A stretch of DNA of 64,000 nt from Epiperipatus broadwayi (Eukaryota > Onychophora > Udeonychophora > Euonychophora > Peripatidae), in contig JAQFVV010012435.1 in the NCBI GenBank assembly GCA_028023455.1, positions 184,001 through 248,000 of the forward strand, read 5' to 3'. Under the pieces are notes generated by a model that saw only the letters and a program-made list of their open reading frames with translations, was not told where the DNA came from and did no database searches. The translations under genes and the position numbers were made by a program. Position 1 is the first letter of the stretch. Each line of letters starts with the position of its first letter. Shown here piece after piece: positions 35,301 through 47,030 of this stretch.

Positions 35301-35756
35301 TTAAAATAATGATGTTGTTTTGTTTTTAATCAAGTTCATGCTTGAAAATAATTTTCATTAAAATAAATCTGCAAGCCTTATAAAGAATAAATAATTTCAA
35401 AATAAAAGGTAAAAATAATTAAAGACTGACTCTGGATTAAGTATCTCAAGATTAGCCAAGTATCAAATGTGAACTTTAGGAATGAATGAGTATTTTTTTT
35501 ATAGTTTGACTCAATGAATTTTTGTCATAAATTTATTTTAAAATACTAATAAAAATTGTTTTTTGATTACAATATTACTTTATGGCTTATAAACTTACTT
35601 TTATGTTTTGATCAGAACTACAATGCACCACATTTTTTCTCTCAACGTTAGTGCATATGCCATAAATTAGTCACCACTGTTTCAATGCATACATTTTAAA
35701 AACTAGGTATTGTAGTGCAGATGTGGATATATATATGTCAAACATGTATATTTGAA
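35301..35756. other. AT-rich non-coding stretch
   Basis: Nothing recognised. Confidence 0.5.
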
Positions 35757-35924
35757 TGTATTTTTATATTGGACTATTTCCATCATCTAATATGTGTGTT
35801 GAATGTCTTTGGAAAAATTCAATTTTATTCAAATATTCCAAATACATTCAACTGTTAGTAATTTCACAGCAAACAGGTTAGTATATGCACTAACTGTTAG
35901 TAATATAAACAGGTTAGTATATGC

Positions 35925-35970
35925 ACAATGTTTTGAGAGGTATTATTTCCCCCTCTTCTTCAAATGTTGC
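35925..35970 (-). ncRNA. HHR-like motif in PLE-C tail, left copy
   Basis: Minus strand: GCAAC outer strand, TTTGAAGAAG core strand, GAGGG...CCTCT helix, CAAAACATTGT. The core form is TTGAAGA where the right copy has CTGAAGA. Confidence 0.45.
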
Positions 35971-35997
35971 TGGTCTGACCAGTGATAGTAGTAGTAT

Positions 35998-36074
35998 GGG
36001 ATTCGAACCTGAATCCTTAGATTCTTGATTAATAAATTTTTAGGTAATGCTCTAACCAATTGAGCCATCCTGCC
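35998..36074 (-). other. tRNA-like block in PLE-C tail, left copy
   Basis: Minus strand: GGCAGGATGGCTCAGTTGG then TTAGAGC (A-box region), and AGGTTCGAATCCC (B box) 45 bases on. It lies about 32 bases after the nuclease stop. The acceptor strands do not pair, so it is not a working tRNA gene. Confidence 0.7.
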
Positions 36075-36105
36075 AAAGGCAACAGTCAGTAGAAATTTCA
36101 TATAC

Positions 36106-37059
36106 TTATCTATGAGGTTCCTCCTGATTTCTCCACTTTTTCCTGAGAACAAAACTGATTAGTGGTTTCCATACATTATGTATAGTCACACTAGGTTGGC
36201 TTATGGGATTTTTTGCCATTGTCATGTGAGCAGCTTCTTTAAATTTTCTTTCTTCTCTATCCAATATTTTTATATTTTCCCAATCAAACATAAGTTCATT
36301 AGTATATACATGGTCTGCTACCTTAGACATATCTGTTTTCTCTCTTCTAATCATCAGTTTATGTTCTTGCAAGCACTTTTCAATGGGATACCTGGTCTCA
36401 CCAATATATGTTTTTCCACACTCCCATGGTATTTCATAGAAGCAGTTTTTTCTTTTCAATGTTTCAAGTTTAGACTTTGTAATGTCAGAATTCCTTATAG
36501 TGTGGTATGGCTCTGAAAAGCTGTCTGTTGTTGTATTGATTGCAGATTTTCCTTAATTTGTCTGCTATTTTTGGAATATATGGGTACACTACAGTACCAA
36601 TAATTGTTTTTTCTGTTAATGGTTCTTTTTGTTGTCTATTTAATGTTTCTTAAAAACAGCTGATGGATAAGAATTTTTTATAAGAGTTTGTTTTATATAG
36701 ATCTTTTCTTTTTTCAAATTGCTGGTTTCTAAACAAACTTCTTTTGTTCTGTTCCACAGTGATAGTATAACTTTATGTTTTGTATTTCTGGTGTGATTGT
36801 ATGTATAGGCTAGATATTTTTCTGTATGTGTAGGTTTTCAGTAAACTGTAGTTTTGATTTTGTCATAAGGGAGTCTTGTCATAAGAACATCTAAGAATGC
36901 CAATATTTGTTCTTGTTCTGATTCTATTGTGAATTTAATTGAAGGTGATATGTTGTTGATGTGTGTCCAGAAAGTTTGTAGCAATGCTTCACCATGTGGC
37001 CATACAACAAATGGATCATCCACATAGTGAAGCCAAACTTTAGGTGGATATGGATCCAT
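36106..37059 (-). pseudogene. PLE-C RT/GIY-YIG, left copy
   Basis: From 37059: WLHYVDDPFVVWPHG with the palm motif YVDD, then FTIESEQEQILAFLDVLM. An in-frame TGA (about 36836-36838) sits where the family has Arg in RKPTHTEKYLAYTYNH, a Penelope-type hallmark. The frame then runs to about 36650, where it shifts. Linker PYIPKIADKLRKICNQ follows in another frame. The nuclease (36459-36106) reads CFYEIPWECGKTYIGETR, QEHKLMIRREK, KFKEAAHMTMAKNPISQ and ends EEPHR. This is the second PLE type in the window. Its YIG region has ECGKTYIGET and lacks the CPQxxC pair of PLE-A/B. Confidence 0.9.
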
Positions 37060-37632
37060 CAGCTGTTATTAAGAAAACATTAAATAGACAACAAAAAGAA
37101 CCATCAACAGAAAAGACAATTATTGGTACTGCAGTGTACCCATACATTCCAAAAATAGCAGACAAATTAAGGAAAATCTGCAATCAACACAACATCAGAA
37201 CAGCTTTCCAGAGCCATACCACACTATGAGGAATTCTAACATCTACAAAGCTAAATGTGAAACACTAAAAAGAAAAAAAACTGCATCTATGAAATACCAT
37301 GTGAATGTGGAAGAACATATATTGGTGAGACTAGCTGTCCTATTGAAAAGTTCTTGCAAGAACATAAACTGATGATTAGAAGAGAGAAAACAGATGTGTC
37401 TAAGGTAGCAGACCATGTATGTACCAATGAACATATGTTCGATTGGGAAAATACAAAAATATTGGATAGAGAAGAAAAGGTACAAAGAAGAAAATTTAAA
37501 GAAACTGCTCACATGACAATGGCAAAAAATCCCATAAGCCAACCTAGTATGACTATACATAATATAAGGAAATTACTAATCAACTTTGCTCTCAGGAAAA
37601 AGTGGAGAAGTCAGGAGGAATCTCATAGATAA
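37054..37632 (+). pseudogene. PLE-C linker and GIY-YIG nuclease, right copy
   Basis: Starts without any RT domain in the linker (SAVIKKTLNRQQKEPSTEK, then YPYIPKIADKLRKICNQ and IRTAFQSHTTL, ending in a TGA at 37229). It continues in other frames through a CECGRTYIGET-like block near 37310. The final frame 37354-37632 reads QEHKLMIRREKTDVSKVA, NTKILDREEK, KFKETAHMTMAKNPISQ and ends SHR. It has an extra VQRR insertion relative to the left copy. 5' truncation at the junction with the left copy makes it non-autonomous. Confidence 0.85.
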
Positions 37633-37663
37633 GTATATGAAATTTTTACTGACTATTGCCTTT

Positions 37664-37741
37664 GGTAGAATGGCTTAGTTGGCTAAAGTGTTAACTCAAA
37701 ATTCAATAATCAAAAATCTAAGGACACAGGTTCAAATCTCA
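37664..37741 (+). other. tRNA-like block in PLE-C tail, right copy
   Basis: GGTAGAATGGCTTAGTTGGC (A-box region) and AGGTTCAAATCTC (B-box-like) at the same spacing from the nuclease stop as in the other two copies. More worn than the copy at 35998-36074. Confidence 0.6.
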
Positions 37742-37767
37742 TGCTAGTACTGTCACTAGTCAGGCTA

Positions 37768-37812
37768 GCAACACCTGAAGAAGAGGGGAGAATAATACCT
37801 CGCAGAACCTTG
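37768..37812 (+). ncRNA. HHR-like motif in PLE-C tail, right copy
   Basis: GCAACA outer strand, CCTGAAGAAG carrying CTGAAGA, helix GAGG...CCTC, then GCAGAACC and TTGT. It has the best core strand of the three PLE-C copies, but the GAAA region reads CAGAAC. Confidence 0.45.
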
Positions 37813-37814
37813 TG

Positions 37815-37975
37815 CATATACAAACCTGTTTATATTACTAACAGTTAGTGCGTACACTAACCTGTTTGCTGTGATATTACTAACAGTTGGTGCATATACT
37901 AACTTGTTTGCTGTGATATCTAACACTTAGTGCATATACTAACCTGTTTGCTGTGATATTACTAACAGTTGAATG
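37815..37975 (+). repeat. PLE-C tail tandem repeats, right copy
   Basis: Four to five units of the type GCATATACTAACCTGTTTGC followed by TGTGATATTACTAACAGTT, ~42 bp each, with one shortened unit. The copy number differs from the left copy and from 20810-20945. Confidence 0.75.
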
Positions 37976-38063
37976 TATTTGGAATATTTGAATAAAATTG
38001 AATTTTTCTAAAGACATTTGACACACATATTAGATGATGGAAATAGTCCAATATAAAAATACA

Positions 38064-40964
38064 ACTAAAACACCATCATCACAAACATTCAGGCAAACAC
38101 CATGCATATTTGGAAGAATTTGCTTTATTCATGATGCAGGTGTCTACAAAAGGTTTGAAACCAAATAATTGCATATGGCATGATCTCTATATTCAATTAC
38201 TAGCATCTCATTCAAATGTTAATTCTTAAGAATAACATTCTCAAAAATATCTGCAAGTACCTCTGTAGTGTGAACTTTAAAAAATATCATTAAAATATAA
38301 CTATGTATTAAAAGCCAACATTTTGGCCTACTTATTAAATTGGCATGATAAATTAGTACCATGCAATTAACATACTTTTTATGGAGCTTAATTCATTCAT
38401 AAGTAGTACAAATATGCAATTATTCACAAGTATGCATGATAGACAAAATCAAAACATTTGCAATTTTGTGCTAAAAGCTTTTTTTTTTAAAGAAAAAATA
38501 AGAGACAAAAATATGGTGACAGTTTAAGGTCTATGCAAAATTACTTTATTCAATGTAAAAATATATCTTCAGGATATAGTTTGTCTTTATGAAATAATTG
38601 AGTTGTTTAAAAAGTCAATTTACGCATTGTTTTTTAATTATGTATAAAGTATAAAACCAAAAGATTCACAATTTTATGCTAAATATTAATCTTTAAAATA
38701 AAACAAAAATGTTTTCCCTGAAGCAATAATTTTTACGTTATACCAGTTTTTAATAAAATATTTAAAAAAATCTTCAACTTTTATTATCAACTTTTTACTA
38801 TTTAGTTCCACAAAATTTTATGTAAACAGTTATTGGATTTAATTATTTAAGAATATATATTAATCAATTAAACGGACATTTTCCTTTTTGCCATCACCTT
38901 TAATATATACAAAAAGGTGAAACTTTTATTATAGTGTAGTATTTATTTGAACAACTGTCACCAATGCAAACACCATTAATATTCAGGTAAATTTAAATTA
39001 AAACTTTTTTTTTATTAAATTATCTTTTTAAAGGAATATTTGTTATTAAGTTACTTTTAAGTTATGCTAATACACTATGTCTAATTTCTAATCACATTTT
39101 TTTCACTTTTGTCAATATTATTACAAATTGAATGTGAGTGAGTTTGTGCATTTCCAAAAAAAAAAAATTAATCTGAATTGGGATTTAAACCTGGTTTTTA
39201 GGTTAATGGTAGTATATCTGCATATATAGAAAAAAACATTAATTGTTTTTAATAATTGATAGCTAAATAGTATTTATTTACACTGATTAATTAATATCAT
39301 ATTTTTTATAAATATAATAAGAGTTTGTAATTGTTTTAAGCAGGATTTAAGTTTTAAAATTTGAAGTGTATATGTTTGAACAAATATATCAGATGCATAT
39401 AAGGTATTTTAACAATTTTTAACAAAAAATAATAACTTGTAGTTATAAATTGTCTATTTTATTTTTTAATACTTTGCACTACTGCCATATCTAAACACCA
39501 GGGGGCATGGGTGAGTGTCAATTCCAAATCTTTATCTCTTGAATCAAATGCTCTTTCACCGTGCTCACCTCACACGGCTAATCTAATGGTTCATTCAGAA
39601 ATTATGAACTGTTTGAGATGAGCTGAAATATAAAGCTGTTTGAACTTATCACTTATCACTACCTTACTAAACAGTTTAGGTCAATAACTTGCCCTAACTA
39701 TTATTTGTAATGTTACAAAACTAGAATGCAAATGTTTATTAAACAAATAATGCTATTGCTTTTACCCAATATTAAAATAAATAGCAGTTAGACTTGTGTT
39801 TAATAGTTAAATTATAAACGAATCACCATGTTATTTATGATTAGATACCAGGTAACATACCAGTTATCAGATTATACATAACAAAGTACAAGTCAAGTTA
39901 CTTGTATTAGTATAATAGCAAATATTTTGCAACTGAAATTACATATTTAGGGTCCATTCACTAACCACAATGGAGATCTAACAGATTGAAAACTCTGCAT
40001 TTTAATTGGCATTTATAATTATGATATGTATTTATGCACAACTAACAATGGAATTGGTATGTATTGTTTTTTCAATCCATCTTTTTGTGCTCTATGATAA
40101 GCTTCTTAGTCACATACTCATATGCATAATATTGAATAAAATTAGTTATTGTAGGCAAAAAGTACTTTACTATAAATTTACAACTAATTATAAAATGATA
40201 TTATTTGTCCAAACAAAAATATTATTTATGCATTATTATAATTTCTTTAAAAAAATTATTTTAAAATCATTTTAAAATTTATAAATTTTTCAAATAAAAA
40301 GAAAAAACCTTAGGGGCAAAGGCACTAAAGCGAACAAACATTAAATAAAGGAAACTTAGAATAAATTAGAAAATTCATATGCAATATATTTTCATTTTAT
40401 AAACTAAACATTATTTTTTGAACATATAAGTAAATAATGTATCTAATAAGGAATAAAAGAGACTTCTCAAAGCATAATCATTTTTTAATTGAATAATTAA
40501 AATTCAGAGGACTATCACATGACTAAGTTGGACTTGCTTGGTAATTTAATTATAAAAGCTTTGAGTCAAATCTTCTCTACATAATGACAAACTAGAGTTT
40601 AAAAGAGATAGGAGAACTAATGATCGGAGCATGCTCTATTTTATTCCTCGATAAGGTTATTTTATAAAATTGTGATTAAGATGAGATGAACTATTGTTAA
40701 AATTTTCAATGAAGAAATAAATCAATTAGCGTGACCGAATAATTGATTTCTGGTTTATAATATACTTCCTGTTCAACATGAGAGGAAATATAATCAAAAC
40801 AAACGAAGTTTATTATTTCTGTATATATATTTTTTTAATGTTTGAAAAATAAGTTAAACATATTTAAAAGCAAAATAATGAAATATAAATTGTACAGATA
40901 GAGAATACAAATTTTACATCATCATTAACAACCACTTGGAAACGAGTATAACAATTTCAAGTTC
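38064..40964. other. AT-rich non-coding stretch
   Basis: No coding. The segment 39485-39600 is less AT-rich and has tRNA-like strings on the minus strand that I could not fold convincingly. Confidence 0.5.
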
Positions 40965-41461
40965 TAAACATCACATGATCACCATTTCTTATGCTTGCCC
41001 AAGCTGTTAAAACAGAGACAAAAACTCCATATAGTAGTGCCACTCAGTGTAAGCCAAAATAATCAACGTCTGCAAGAAGGTTTGTGCATAAAATAGGATA
41101 ATGGTGGCTATGGTTATTAAAAAACCAAAGACCCCAAAATGTATAGGTAGTGAACTGAGTTCAGATCTATATGATTATATAAGAGGATGAGCTTGGATTG
41201 AAAATATTATTCGGTTTTCAATTTTAGACTCGTAGCTTTATAGTTAAGTAAAAATGTAAAAGGTGGCTTCTGGAGGGGTGCATTAGATCCTAAGATCTAG
41301 ATACAGTGCTTTCAGATCCAAAGCTCCTCACTGATGAAAGCCACAAGGTAAAAACTAGTCTGGGGATATTGGATGAGTACACACTAGATAGGGATTTTAT
41401 GCACAAACCTTCTTGCATCCATTGATTACTCTGGTTTGCACTGAGTAGCACTTCTGTATTT
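40965..41461. mobile_element. Foldback element 'FB-H', copy g (long form)
   Basis: Left end AAACATCACATGATCACCA and TTATGCTTGC, inner left arm ACTCCATATAGTAGTGCCAC, AAGGTTTGTGCATAAAAT. Then a ~250-bp core (GGTGGCTATGGTTATTA, GAGCTTGGATTGAAAA, AGATCCTAAGATCTAG), the CTGATGA motif, and the inverted right arm ATTTTATGCACAAACCTTC. The outer right repeat is missing, so the copy is truncated at about 41461. Confidence 0.75.
41313..41374 (+). ncRNA. Hammerhead-like motif, FB-H copy g
   Basis: CTCCTCA and TGGGGA form helix I around CTGATGA...ACTAGTC; AGATCC/GGAT outer pairing is kept. The GAAA box reads AAAA and helix II is weakened (AGC against GGT). Confidence 0.5.
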
Positions 41462-42950
41462 CCAGTTCATAAGAAGAAATATTAAAAATAAAATATTAGC
41501 AGATAATTTGATGACACAAACTATTATAAATATATTCATGTATGTGTAATGTTTTTTTATGGCTTATCAAATATAAATATACTTCTTATGCTGGTTTTTA
41601 AAATTCTTTTAATTTGATCTTCCAATACTGTCTTTTAACTTCTGTAGCAAACTATACTTTTTGAAAGACTTCAACACCTTACTCAATTGCAAACTCTCCA
41701 ATATATTCTAATTTCAGCTTTATTTTTTCAATGAAAGCAGTCTTACTGCATTTCTCTAGAGAACTTTTGAGACAATATTTACTTCTCTTGCAAAAACCAT
41801 GCATCATGTAATATTTATTTTTTAGGAATGTTGTTAAATTGGAATTATCATATTCTCATATCTTTTCTGAATTTATTTCATTAAATAATTATTTAAAAAT
41901 AATAGTATTAAAGTCTATATTCTTTCAGTTATCTGTTCTACGAATTAGCAGTGTGTGTAAGGTTATTATCATAACATGGTGCTTTAAGGGATTAATAGCT
42001 TATCTCAGTAAAGCTATTTGACATAAAATGGATTAAGTGTATATTTATATTTTTTCTTGTTCACTGAAACAGTTCCTATGGTCCTTGTGATCTTGAGATA
42101 GCTTTAGAGTATTAACAGTTAATTTATTTGCATGTGAGGGTATATGTTTGTGTATGGACATCCACGTGGTTCTCTGGATGACACAAAGATCAAGATCACT
42201 TTTAAAGTCCATTCACTGTACTTTATATATTTTCAGATTGGAAATTAATATATAGTTGGTCTATACACCCCATGATACCATATGGCCAGAAAATTGATGA
42301 TGATCAGTATGTATCAATATCCCAGCATCATTTTTTAAATTATGATAGATACTCCAGCACTTAAGTATGTGCATTCAAATAATTGCTTTTATATTATGAT
42401 CTCAGTTTGGCATTGATTAGAAGATAATTAGCCTAGCTTTTATAATATATTTCTTTTAAATTTAGTCATAGAGAGTGACTATGGATTTAATTAATGCTGA
42501 TGATATTTGTTATGACTATAACATGTTTATTATTTATTTACAACTTAAATTCTAATCTCTCATGCTCATTTTATTTTGTTTTTGATTACACAGAGGGGAA
42601 TGGTGATGATTTATCATCCACCCATGTTACTCCTTTTACATTCCATTACACTATTAAACTATACCAAAGGAGGGGCAGTGAATGAAAAACACGAAAATTA
42701 TGTAAAGGTACAGATAACGACAGCTAGAAAATATCAGTAGTGAATAATTAAATCTGTTAATTATCTATTAAATAATTTATTAAAATTATATAATCTGTTA
42801 TATAAAGTTTGGCCATAAAGTTCTGAATGTAATAATTCCATGCTTTATTTAAAGTAAGTTAATTTGTAAATGGTCAACTTGTATATGAATTATTCTTATT
42901 CTACTAGCTAAGTAAATAAATAATATTTTTGTTAATTCATAATATTTCTT
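41462..42950. other. AT-rich non-coding stretch
   Basis: No protein-like frame, RNA gene or repeat array recognised. Confidence 0.5.
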
Positions 42951-43048
42951 TTTTTTTTTAAGTGTCATAGCATCGGCCGGGACGTGAACCCACAATCCGG
43001 GCAACTGCCTGCAAGTGCAAGGCAGTTGTACTGTTCTCTGCATTCCAA
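42951..43048 (-). mobile_element. tRNA-derived SINE 'S', copy 3
   Basis: Minus strand: GCAGAGAACAGTACAACTGCC (D-arm region), GCAAGTGCAGGCAGTTGCC, TTGTGGGTTCACGTCCC (B box), GGCCGATGCTATGACACTT and an A-rich tail. It shares the GCCGATGCTATGACA 3' end with copies 1 and 6. Confidence 0.65.
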
Positions 43049-43315
43049 TATCTTGTATTATGATAATGGTCTTTTCTGTGATCTCATACTTTTATGATGA
43101 GTTTTAATTAGAATGTTATAAGACATGTAATAATCAGCATAAGGCATGTAATAATCAGCATTATATATACTGCTGTATAACAACACTTTGATAGTTGCAC
43201 ATACAAATTTATTACTTTCATTATATAAAATTGGCAGCCCAATTTGAAATCCAATTGTATTAGAATATTTGCATTTTTAAATATTTTTTTTACAGTTATA
43301 TTTGCATAAATATGT

Positions 43316-43319
<4 letters not shown>

Positions 43320-43352
<33 letters not shown>
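43320..43352. repeat. (TA)n microsatellite
   Basis: About 16 perfect TA repeats. Confidence 0.95.
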
Positions 43353-43354
<2 letters not shown>

Positions 43355-45058
43355 TGAAGGTCTCCATAATGTTTAAAACATTAGTTCAAATTTGGGCCAA
43401 CTATATTTGAAATTTTTTTAATAGACTTGGGATATCTCTTTAAGGTAGTCACCCCAATAATCAGATTAGCTAACCATAAATATTAACTAATCCATAAATG
43501 ATTATTTACCTTACCAAACACTAAAATGCCAAGATGGGTATTCATTTTTTTCCACTTTCTACAATACAGATTTAATGGAGAAGACATCATCCTAAAATAG
43601 GCTATTTAAAGATTGATTTATTTTATATTTTTGTGTGAACAATTATTTATGACATATAGATTTACTATATGTAATATGAATCATTTTCAAATAGTTTGAT
43701 TTGCCTATTTAAAACAAAAGTTAATGTTAGTTTATTGATCCTTGGTAAGTCAATGAATACACTGTCATATTTCATATAATGAGTTGTGATATAGTTACAC
43801 TAGTGTCTTACCATTTTTGTTGTGTATATCTAAATGATGTTGCTTTTAATATATGTATTGATTTAGAGATGGCTTGAAGAGAGAATTAATTACCAATCAC
43901 AGTTCTGTTGGGACATACTGTGGAGTAAGGATAAAAAAATTAAAATTGCTTTACATACATATTTTATTTATATATCTATGCATAAATAGATAGATAGATA
44001 TATTACTTAATTAAACATCACACATAATATATAATATATTAAAGTTATTTTACTTATACACTCTGTTGAAATGTATAAAAAATTATATTACATCTGGTCA
44101 TATTTGATGAAAAATCCAATTAGCTTATTTTGAGATATATGCTTTTGTCATAAAACCTGACATCTTCTACTGTTCAGGATACCAGGTGAAATCACATCAA
44201 ACATAACTCAATTTCTATTTAAATATAGATGAAATGTTCAATTTGATATTAAATTTGAACATGAATTGTAGAAGCAGTTTAACGAAAGCCTCCTTTGTTT
44301 CAACTTGATGTTAATTGACAAATCAGAGATTATAATCTAATTCATTTGTAAATAACCTTGCTTTCAAATAGATATTTTAAATATATAAATATTAATTACT
44401 ATCTATAAAAATTTGTAGAAATTTACATTCTTAAATATGATATGAGTTGGATTATAAGATCTGCTTATCAGTTAACACTAAAGTAAAACAAAGAAAGCTT
44501 TAGTTAAGTTAATGCTAAAATGTTTCAAACTTTAAGGTCAAATTGAGTGTTGTTCATCAATTTAAGTAGAAATTGAATTTTAATGTCTGATGAGGTATTA
44601 ACTGGTCTTCCAAGTAGCTGATGCTTGATACTTATATACCTAAATGTTTGTATGAAGACAAGGTTATTCAAAAATCAATTGAATATATGTCTTGTCAATT
44701 CATATTAAGCTGTTCCAAAGAGAAATTATATCTAAAATTCATGTTCAAACTTTCATATTTAATTGAATTTTGCAAGTCTATTTAAATGTAAATTGAGTTG
44801 CTTTATTTTAAAGTAGCTGAAGATGTCACTTTAAATTGATAGAAACATGTGCACTGTAAAAGATTAATTGGTATTTTATTAAAAGTTACTGCATATAAAA
44901 TTGTAAATATCTATAGATGGTGACAGTAAAATATATTTGAGTCACAAATATCTACCATATTTTATTCCAATCTCTCTTTGCAATAATAGTTTGTGTTTTG
45001 TTAGTAAGCTTTCATTCCAATAGAATACATTATTATTTCACTGAATTGCAAGCACACA
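43353..45058. other. AT-rich non-coding stretch
   Basis: No gene or repeat family recognised. Confidence 0.5.
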
Positions 45059-45225
45059 GTATTTTTCACAAACACATATAGGTAATACTTACATGTTTTA
45101 TGTGAATAGTATCTGTATATAAATTAAGATTGTAGTATATTCACATACACATATAGGTAACAATTTTATGTGGATGGTATGCATATATAAATTTGCATAT
45201 ATAAATTAGATTATAGTATAAACAA
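45059..45225. repeat. Tandem duplication, ~80 bp unit
   Basis: Two units share CACATATAGGTAA, TTTTATGTG followed by ATGGTATG/ATAGTATC, and TATATAAATTA...GATTATAGTAT. Confidence 0.6.
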
Positions 45226-45395
45226 AATTTATAAAAAAAACGAATAATGTAATTATTAATAATAAAAATGATTAAGCACATTTACATATATTTACTAGTC
45301 TATTCATGCATATTCACTCAAAAAATAAAAACAATGAAAACTTTACTGTTTGTAAAATGAGTTATTTCTTTATCTAGGGTTGTGGTTTTAATTTG

Positions 45396-45740
45396 TAACA
45401 AGCATTAGGGAATCACTCCTCTACATATGTGCTGTATAGATTTAAACACTTATGAAATACTCTCCTTTCTAAACACAAGATAAAGTCTCTTAAAATGATA
45501 AGATAAATCCACCTTAGCCTTTTAACCTAAGTATACAGGTATAGGCAAATCTAAAATATAGTGAATGGAATTAAAAGTGATTAACTGAAATTTTCACCCT
45601 CTCATTTCTAAATGATTAAAATTAGCCTATAAATATACTCTTGGGTTAAAAGGTTAAGGTGGATTCTTTTAAAAAGACTTTATCTTGTATTCCTTAAGTG
45701 TTTAAATCTATTATTCCCTAATGATTGTTACTGTTTGTAT
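45396..45740. repeat. Foldback repeat, ~110-bp diverged arms
   Basis: Left arm 45396-45535 and right arm about 45627-45740 share inverted blocks ACAAGATAAAGTCT, ATCCACCTTA.CCTTTTAACC, TAGATTTAAACACTT and ATTAGGGAAT. No coding. A small unnamed inverted-repeat element. Confidence 0.65.
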
Positions 45741-46358
45741 TTTTTTTAAAAGTAAAATGACGAATAAGGTGTTAGATTTTTATCACAATTAAACACACAT
45801 TGAAGAATATTCTTATTACTTCAGTAACTTTTATTTCCCTATAGAAATGCTATATTAGATGCATTGTCAGCAATTATATAATCCCTAATAGTTTTGATGT
45901 TTAAAATCCCTATTGACTTTAGAATAAATCCAGTTACCCTTACTGACTATTACTCATTTTAAATTTTCTATTGAACTTACCAAACTTTACATTTCTGATA
46001 TAATTCAAAAATATTTTACGATTCTTTCTTTTTCTTGCATGTTTAAATTGCTAGTTTTTATTTTATTACTTGAAAACAGTACTTTAGAATTTTTTTAAAA
46101 TTTCACAAGACTTTTAGTTTTATTCATAGAAACATTTTATTACATGAAATATTTGTACTCCTTAAAATTCTGAAAAAATGAAAGAGGAAATTATGAAACT
46201 TGCTTTCATATAATCAGAATAAGCATTGTTACTAAATGTGATCGTGAATAAATTTTGTTCCAGAAAAATCACTGCTATCATATTATATAATTTTTTTTAA
46301 TTTATGCCTTTTAAGGTTCTTATTTGTTGTTTATTTATATTTTCTTTATTTACTTAAA
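45741..46358. other. AT-rich non-coding stretch
   Basis: Nothing recognised. Confidence 0.5.
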
Positions 46359-46563
46359 AAGACAGATAGATAGATAGACAGATAGATAGACAGATAGACA
46401 GACAGATGGATAGACAGATATATAGATATATAAACAGATAGATGGACAAATAGGTAGATAGACAGATATATGGATGGATAGATAGATGGATAGATGGATG
46501 GCGATGGATGAATGAATGGATGGATGGACGGACAGACATATAGACAAATAGATGATAGTTAGG

Positions 46564-46633
<70 letters not shown>
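46359..46633. repeat. (GATA)n/(GACA)n compound microsatellite
   Basis: Tetranucleotide array of GATA with GACA, GATG and other variants on the left, and an almost pure GATA run from about 46565 to 46633. Long open frames across it encode only Tyr/Ile/Leu/Ser periodic peptide and are artefacts of the repeat. Confidence 0.95.
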
Positions 46634-46634
<1 letters not shown>

Positions 46635-47030
46635 CATGTGACTTGTTTATATTATATAATGTTCTATATATAAATATTTATATAATCATCTGTACATTAT
46701 AAAGAGTATATTTCATTTATAAATATATGCCTGGTATTCCACATACGTTTACATATATGATTATAATATATTAATTGTTATTAATAATATTGTATATTAT
46801 AAATATGAATATTATGTATATTACGAACTAAAAAATCATTATTATTAGCTTACCTATGGTTATAAGAGCATAATAAAATATTTCTTTGTTATATTATTTA
46901 TAGAGTAATTATATGAGAAAAGGAATATAAAATAAAAAGTTGTAGTCATATAAATCTGTATGAATGCTCAACGTTGCTGAAAAAAGTTTTCTCTCTTTCA
47001 AGATAATTTTATTTGACCTATAAGTGATTA
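46634..47030. other. AT-rich non-coding stretch
   Basis: Nothing recognised. Confidence 0.5.

Larger units (their letters stand above)
35757..38063. repeat. PLE-C inverted pair, 5'-to-5'
   Basis: Left copy (35757-37059, minus strand) and right copy (37054 to about 38063, possibly 38100, plus strand) are joined head to head. The inverted homology is 35757-36668 against 37054-38063. The 386 bp between belongs to the left copy, which reaches further into the RT domain. The right copy starts abruptly in the linker at 37054. Arms are more diverged than those of PLE-B and differ by several indels. Both 3' ends point outward. Confidence 0.85.

Noticed and set aside
39485-39600. Possible minus-strand tRNA or SINE head
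   Set aside because: Some tRNA-like strings but no consistent stems and no B-box match.
46350-46637. Overlapping Tyr-Leu-Ser-Ile periodic frames
   Set aside because: Translation of the GATA/GACA microsatellite on the minus strand.
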